29,619 bases of DNA from assembly GCA_934699305.1 (NCBI GenBank), contig CAKUWM010000009.1:1-29619 (forward strand), in the 5' to 3' direction. A program made the position numbers and the translations under genes. Position 1 is the first letter of the stretch. Every line of letters begins with the position of its first letter. This DNA is from an uncultured Saprospiraceae bacterium. Lineage in GTDB: Bacteria > Bacteroidota > Bacteroidia > Chitinophagales > Saprospiraceae. The notes beneath the pieces are model-generated. The model had not been told where the DNA came from, searched no databases, and saw only the letters and a list, made by a program, of their open reading frames with translations. Below are positions 25,269-29,619 of this stretch, in pieces.

Positions 25269-25562
25269 TGATGAAGCAAAGGCGTCATGGGATAAAGACA
25301 AACATTGTATGTCCTATCCTGCGTTTTTATATGCACATGGTTGCTCACCGTTAGTGGTAAAACAAGACATTTTCAAATTATTGGCAAAATCTTAGGAAAA
25401 TAAAATTCCTCATTTTCTCACAGTATCTTTTGGCATTTTCACATATAGCCTATATTTTCCATAAAATTATTTGCCTCCAAGTTGTTGGTCAATACGAGAC
25501 CGGTCGAGTGAATATGGTATTTCACCAATGAAATCCACACCCAATAGCTTTATGCCGATTAA

Positions 25563-26075
25563 TTACGGTTTAAATGCTTTTGACTGACCCCTTGCGATGC
25601 TTAATGTATGCCATGGGTTTCTGTCTAATATCTTGGCTAAATAAACAATCTGTCCTACATGATAGGCATAATGTGTCAACTGCCGCCCTATAGCATCCAT
25701 CACGGTAAGCTCCTGCTGTCTAATAAATACGGTTTTGTTTAAATCATCCGGTTTTAATGCGTCTAAGGCATCAAACAGGCATTTCCAACCTGCTTCCCAC
25801 CGCTCCATGATATCGACTCTCTTAGTAATGTCATTATCAAATTCTGCATCTCTTTCTCGCCATGGCTTTTCTCCATCCGACGTCAAGAAGTCAGTCCATC
25901 GTGACAACATGTTACCCCATAGGTGCTTTACCAATATGGCGATGCTGTTACTTTCCTCATTAATACACACATTCAACTGATCATCTTCAACCTGCATCAT
26001 TGCTCTCTCACCCAAAGACTTGTACTGTTCAAATAGCCTTCGGACAGACTGCAAATATTGATTACTGATATTCAT
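25563..26075 (-). CDS. DUF1572 / DinB-superfamily protein
   Basis: 170 residues, helical throughout, matching DUF1572 of the DinB-like four-helix bundle. Candidate metal ligands are His50 (LVKHLWGNMLSRW) and the pair in THYAYHVGQIVYLA (His135 and His139). Members with known function are thiol- or metal-dependent transferases, but DUF1572 proteins have none assigned. It overlaps the end of the upstream helicase gene by 14 bases on the same strand, suggesting coupled expression. Cytoplasmic. Confidence 0.85.
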   Translation of the reverse strand: MNISNQYLQSVRRLFEQYKSLGERAMMQVEDDQLNVCINEESNSIAILVKHLWGNMLSRWTDFLTSDGEKPWRERDAEFDNDITKRVDIMERWEAGWKCLFDALDALKPDDLNKTVFIRQQELTVMDAIGRQLTHYAYHVGQIVYLAKILDRNPWHTLSIARGQSKAFKP

Positions 26076-28593
26076 TTTCTATAGATTTTGCACTTTTTAA
26101 TTCGATGAGATCCTTGACCCCTCTAATTTGCATGTAAGTTACCTCCTCAGGAAGTAACATTTTTAATTCCGTTAAGTTTTTGTCCGGATACTGATTTACG
26201 ACAAGTGTTATTTGTTCTATGACTTTGGGGTCAATCCATTCCTCGTACTCAATTTTTCCCTCTTTTGACAAAAAAGCAATATGAGACTCAATGGTACCTT
26301 TTGTTAGACCGCGCAACGCTGCCACCTTTTCAATATTTTTATGTTGATTCCATAAGTCTAAAGTAGTGTACTGAGAATAATGTAAAGGCTTTTTAGGCTT
26401 AGCAACGACCTTTTCACCCTCTTGACGGGAAGCACTTTTCGACTTCTTAGCTAATGTTTGAACATCTTCTTCAAAATTGAATGCCTCATTCTGTTGTATA
26501 TCAAACTCCTCACAATACTCCCGTACCATATTGAGTATGTCTTTGCCGAATTTCGCCACCTTTGCCTGTCCCATTCCTTTAATCTGTAAAAGTTGTTTAG
26601 TAGAAACCGGTTTTTTCTCGGCTATTGTTCTGAACATTTCCGTATTGCCGATGAGGTAAATCGGTATATTTAGAGTATCAACCTGACTTTTGCGCCATGA
26701 AAGTAAGCGTTCTAATAGTAAGCCATCGTCACTGCTATACTCTGCCGAATCTGATTTGTTGTAGGTGGAGAGTTTTGAAAATGAAGACTTGTAAGAAGTA
26801 TTGGCTTTGTGATATTCAAACACGCTAAAATTCCCGGCACAATGGCTCAAACAATGCTTTTTCAACCGAATGGAATTGTAAATATCATTGAGCAAAAGAT
26901 TTATCCCAGATGCCGCATCCTTAGATTCCGTGATAATAGGATTTTGTTCGAGTTCGATTTCCAATTTCTGAACAATAGGTAAAAAATAATGAATAGCATC
27001 TGAAACTCTTTGCAATAAAGCTTTATTCGTTTCTATTGGAATCCTTTCATCCATCATGGAATGTAAGGTTTTTATAAACTTGTCAACGATGATCTTTTGT
27101 GCTAAAAGGCTTTGACGAGTGGACTCCCAAAACGGAAGACTCTCCGCTGAAAACTTGTCTTTTTCCCGCTTGGTCACATTAAGTGCAACTGCTGACCATT
27201 CAATCTCTTTCTCAAAAGATAAAAGTCGCTGTACCACGTAAAGAAAATAGTTATACGTTGCTGTATGTAGGAAGAGGACAGCATCCTTCCGATTTGTCAA
27301 TGATTGAACATTCGATTCTATACGACTGTCATAATGAATGGCATCCTTACCTATTTTAGACAATAAGACAATCCCCTCCAGGCTACGACACCTGCTCAGG
27401 GCAACATACACCTGACCACTTGTGAAAGATTGTGCTGCATCAATCATTACATTATCAAAGGTTAGACCCTGACTTTTGTGGATCGTTATCGCCCATGCAA
27501 GCCTCAAAGGCAACTGAGTATAAGTCCCTACAATTTGCTGTACAATTGAATTCGTTGCAGAATCCAACGAGTACTTGACATTTTCCCATTTATCCGGATA
27601 CACTTCAATAACTTGATCGTCACACTTTACTTCTACCTTATGCGGTTGCATTTGGTGAATGACACCTATTTTTCCATTATAATATTTGTGAGAGGCCGAG
27701 TCATTCTTGTTAAACATTACCTGAGCTCCGACCTTCAATGTAAGTTCTTTATCATTGGGAAACAAATACTCCGGAAAATCATCTTTTATCTCCGCCATGT
27801 ATGTACCTTCTTGTCCTGAAAGCGCATTGAGTCGGGATTTATTTACGTTGTCGGCATGTATATTGTGTGAAGTCAAAGTAATAAAGTTGGAATCCGATGG
27901 TGGTTGAAAATTAGGAATATACCTTTTGTTTAAACGATCCAAAAGTTCAATAGAAATACGGTTGTTTCGAATGTGATTGAGTAAGTCGATAAATGCCTGA
28001 TTCTGTTGGCGATACACCTTTTTAAAATGAATGACAATTGGCGGATGACTCAAGATAGCTTCCGAATCGAAGAAATATGGTGAATTGTAATAAGATGATA
28101 AAACCTGCCATTCATCAGATTTTACGACGGGCGGTAATTGATTGAGGTCGCCAATAAATAAAACCTGAAGGCCACCAAAAGCTTCATCATACTTGCGTCT
28201 CGCCGACTTCAATATAGCATCTATCGCATCTAAGACATCAGCACGTACCATAGAAACTTCATCTATTACCAATACTTCCATACGCCTTATTAAATCCAGT
28301 TTCGCCTTACCCATTCGGATATTTTTTATCAGCAATTCCTTATTTTCAGTAGTAGGAATAAAAGGAGCAAAAGGGAGCTGGAACAAGCTATGCAGTGTGA
28401 CGCCTTCAGCATTGATAGATGCAATGCCCGTAGAAGCGGAAATGACAATATTCTTAGGGCAGTTAGATTTAATATATTTTAAAAATGAAGTCTTACCTGT
28501 ACCCGCATTTCCGGTAACAAACAAATGTTCATTCGTCGTATTTAGATAGCTCTCCGCAAGCTTGAAGTCATCATTTAATTCTATTTCGCTCAT
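26062..28593 (-). CDS. Pif1/RecD-like superfamily 1 helicase with HRDC and RecQ-type HTH tail
   Basis: 843 residues. The N-terminal half is a Pif1-family SF1B helicase: Walker A GNAGTGKT (28-35), Walker B VIDEVSM (109-115), motif III GDLNQLPPV (148-156), YRQQNQ (194-199) and the late motifs IHKSQGLTFD (371-380) and YVALSRC (396-402). Residues about 430-620 are helical and unassigned. Residues about 622-697 look like an HRDC domain (LLLERLLSWRKSQVD ... LLQIKGMGQAKVAKFG) and 740-832 like the helix-turn-helix HTH_40 found at the C-terminus of RecQ-type helicases. Thus a Pif1 motor carries RecQ-style accessory domains. The expected role is 5'-3' unwinding of difficult DNA such as G-quadruplexes or stalled forks. 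It overlaps the DUF1572 gene by 14 bases, and ssb lies upstream on the same strand. Confidence 0.9.
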   Translation of the reverse strand: MSEIELNDDFKLAESYLNTTNEHLFVTGNAGTGKTSFLKYIKSNCPKNIVISASTGIASINAEGVTLHSLFQLPFAPFIPTTENKELLIKNIRMGKAKLDLIRRMEVLVIDEVSMVRADVLDAIDAILKSARRKYDEAFGGLQVLFIGDLNQLPPVVKSDEWQVLSSYYNSPYFFDSEAILSHPPIVIHFKKVYRQQNQAFIDLLNHIRNNRISIELLDRLNKRYIPNFQPPSDSNFITLTSHNIHADNVNKSRLNALSGQEGTYMAEIKDDFPEYLFPNDKELTLKVGAQVMFNKNDSASHKYYNGKIGVIHQMQPHKVEVKCDDQVIEVYPDKWENVKYSLDSATNSIVQQIVGTYTQLPLRLAWAITIHKSQGLTFDNVMIDAAQSFTSGQVYVALSRCRSLEGIVLLSKIGKDAIHYDSRIESNVQSLTNRKDAVLFLHTATYNYFLYVVQRLLSFEKEIEWSAVALNVTKREKDKFSAESLPFWESTRQSLLAQKIIVDKFIKTLHSMMDERIPIETNKALLQRVSDAIHYFLPIVQKLEIELEQNPIITESKDAASGINLLLNDIYNSIRLKKHCLSHCAGNFSVFEYHKANTSYKSSFSKLSTYNKSDSAEYSSDDGLLLERLLSWRKSQVDTLNIPIYLIGNTEMFRTIAEKKPVSTKQLLQIKGMGQAKVAKFGKDILNMVREYCEEFDIQQNEAFNFEEDVQTLAKKSKSASRQEGEKVVAKPKKPLHYSQYTTLDLWNQHKNIEKVAALRGLTKGTIESHIAFLSKEGKIEYEEWIDPKVIEQITLVVNQYPDKNLTELKMLLPEEVTYMQIRGVKDLIELKSAKSIENEYQ

Positions 28594-28730
28594 CGATTTA
28601 AATTAGATCGTTAATAATGTTGAAGTTTTTCTCGGATTGGTAAGATACAAGAAAATTACAAATATCATAGGATTCATTAAAGGCAGATGCTCTAACGAAT
28701 GAAAAGATGTCCCGGAAACAATTAGGTTCT

Positions 28731-28794
28731 GGTGTTAACCCCAATTCATATTATAAGCAAAATGTTGCCTATAATATGAATTGAGATTAACATC
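28731..28794 (-). repeat. Short interspersed inverted-repeat element, copy C (64 bp), between ssb and helicase genes
   Basis: A perfect 14-bp inverted repeat CAATTCATATTATA (28742-28755) / TATAATATGAATTG (28770-28783) extends outward with GTTAA/TTAAC and a few mismatches to 28731-28794. Read on the minus strand its core TTATAGGCAA...AATTGGGGT matches copy B at 11623-11668. It lies 77 bases beyond the ssb stop and may act as its terminator, but no T-tract follows. Confidence 0.55.
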
Positions 28795-28870
28795 ATTTAC
28801 CATAAAACAAGATCTCCATATAAAGAAATTACAATGTCTTATATAACAAATCTAACGCAAACACACCCAT

Positions 28871-29215
28871 TCAATCCAACTCTTTTGGTCCCATTAGTTT
28901 GAACGATTGCACATGAATCTCTGTGATATAGCGTTTGTCGTTGTTTTTATCTAAGTAGGAACGATTGACAATTTTTCCTTCGACCAAGAGTTCTTTACCT
29001 TTGGAAACGTACTTTTCGACGATGTCAACTTGTTTACCCCAAATAACAATGTTGTGCCACGTTGTTTCTGTAATAAATCCGCCGGTGGCATCTTTTCTTC
29101 TTTCACTGGTGGCAAGACTCATACGAGCCATTTTATTGCCATTGTCAAGAGTCCTGATTTCCGGAGTTTGACCGATGTTACCAATTAACTGGACTTTGTT
29201 GTTGTGAGAGTTCAT
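28871..29215 (-). CDS. ssb: Single-stranded DNA-binding protein, short form without acidic tip
   Basis: 114 residues. The OB fold of bacterial SSB is complete: NKVQLIGNIGQTPEIR (6-21), MARMSLATSER (29-39), TTWHNIVIWGKQVDIVEKYVSKGKELLVEGKI, then YITEIHVQSFKLM. The protein stops at GPKELD directly after the OB fold. The flexible linker and the DDDIPF-like tip that recruits other replication proteins are absent. Bacteroidota commonly encode a second SSB, so this may be the paralogue rather than the housekeeping copy. It has a TAnnTTTG box at 29319-29326 and a leader of about 95 bases. Confidence 0.93.
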   Translation of the reverse strand: MNSHNNKVQLIGNIGQTPEIRTLDNGNKMARMSLATSERRKDATGGFITETTWHNIVIWGKQVDIVEKYVSKGKELLVEGKIVNRSYLDKNNDKRYITEIHVQSFKLMGPKELD

Positions 29216-29250
29216 AATTCAAAATATTTATTTAAAGTTAAAAAATCAAA

Positions 29251-29290
29251 ATAACCTCATTCCACATAGGGAAATTATCATAACCTCATT
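29251..29290. repeat. Direct repeat of ATAACCTCATT in the ssb leader
   Basis: ATAACCTCATT occurs at 29251-29261 and again at 29280-29290, both between the ssb -7 box and its start codon. On the transcript they would read AATGAGGTTAT twice. Confidence 0.4.
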
Positions 29291-29318
29291 ATCACACAGC
29301 TTTATTGGAATGATGGTT

Positions 29319-29326
29319 CAAAGATA
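29319..29326 (-). promoter_or_regulatory. -7 box of ssb
   Basis: The minus strand reads TATCTTTG, a match to TAnnTTTG, 103 bases upstream of the ATG; no clear -33 TTG at 19-21 bases. Confidence 0.5.
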
Positions 29327-29354
29327 AAACCAGTGTCAAGTGTTAGTCGGTATT

Positions 29355-29384
29355 TAAGCGTTTGTAGTCGCTTACAAACGCTTA
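29355..29384. promoter_or_regulatory. Perfect 12-bp inverted repeat upstream of ssb
   Basis: TAAGCGTTTGTA (29355-29366) and TACAAACGCTTA (29373-29384) pair perfectly around a 6-base loop. It lies 29 bases upstream of the ssb -7 box. No T-tract follows on either strand, so an operator or cruciform site is at least as likely as a terminator. Confidence 0.5.
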
Positions 29385-29619
29385 CAATCGGATAGCGCCT
29401 ATTAATAAGAATTGAACTTCAATTCTGTATTTGACAAATACGGAATCTATGTACGACTCGCAATCAGCACTATATGGCCTTTCTATACTTTTAATGTGAA
29501 TTCGGATTGACTATACCTTGTTTAATGTTGTTCTGAATTTAAAATGTACAAGTGCATCGAATCTATTATTCATACAATTCAAAAGGCACCTCAACAAATT
29601 GTTTTATCGAATTTTAACT

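Larger units (their letters stand above)
29216..29619. other. 404-bp region upstream of ssb to the window edge
   Basis: It contains the ssb leader repeats, -7 box and 12-bp inverted repeat. At 29442-29466 lies a stretch similar to part of the 5293-6039 tandem unit (21 of 25 positions with 5490-5514). No gene is supported. Confidence 0.6.

Noticed and set aside
25563..29215. Helicase, DUF1572 and SSB as a defence system
   Set aside because: Each is a common Bacteroidota chromosomal gene, there is no nuclease, toxin or sensor partner, and no mobile context surrounds them.

Overview
The window looks like chromosomal DNA of a Bacteroidota bacterium, most likely of the Saprospiria/Chitinophagia/Cytophagia type. 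The evidence is a type IX secretion C-terminal sorting domain on one exported protein, TAnnTTTG-type promoter elements (the Bacteroidota -7 box) ahead of several genes, weak Shine-Dalgarno sequences, low GC, and gene families with Bacteroidota-type architectures (PaaZ next to a crotonase, SPFH protein next to an Arc-like protein, Pif1-type helicase with HRDC and HTH tail). Species cannot be named from the sequence alone.

Layout. 1-2063: three closely packed genes for exported, beta-barrel-like proteins of unknown function; the first is cut by the window edge. 2064-2640: a decayed mobile-element scar (integrase C-terminus, transposase N-terminus) beside a tRNA-Leu(GAG) gene. 2744-4948: a small PspC-domain protein and, convergent to it, an NRAMP metal transporter fused to a UspA domain, with a palindromic candidate operator over its promoter. 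4949-6161: a gene-free 1.2 kb stretch dominated by a 316/317-bp tandem repeat (2.4 copies) carrying two small hairpins per unit. 6162-9606 (minus): phenylacetate-pathway PaaZ, a crotonase-family protein and a hypothetical protein in one apparent operon. 9803-12804: secreted M14 metallocarboxypeptidase and an OmpA-domain lipoprotein. 12912-14810: a tightly overlapping operon panD / flippase-like membrane protein / heptose-phosphate adenylyltransferase. 14830-15961 (minus): SPFH membrane protein with an Arc-like ribbon-helix-helix partner. 16412-20851: M48 lipoprotein protease, YgjP-type metallopeptidase, ProC and an ABC-F ATPase. 20875-23786 (minus): GH3 beta-glucosidase overlapping RNase HII. 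23958-25268: a T9SS cargo protein with Asp-box repeats. 25563-29215 (minus): DUF1572 DinB-like protein, Pif1-type helicase and a short SSB.

Most of the window is ordinary core and accessory metabolism. I do not see a convincing new defence or biosynthetic system. The least explained structure is non-coding: the tandem hairpin repeat at 5293-6039; a short interspersed inverted-repeat family with three apparent copies (5244-5290, 11623-11668, 28731-28794); and a perfect 12-bp inverted repeat upstream of ssb. One coherent protein-level oddity is the ABC-F ATPase, in which all degenerate nucleotide-binding motifs fall in one of the two composite ATP sites.
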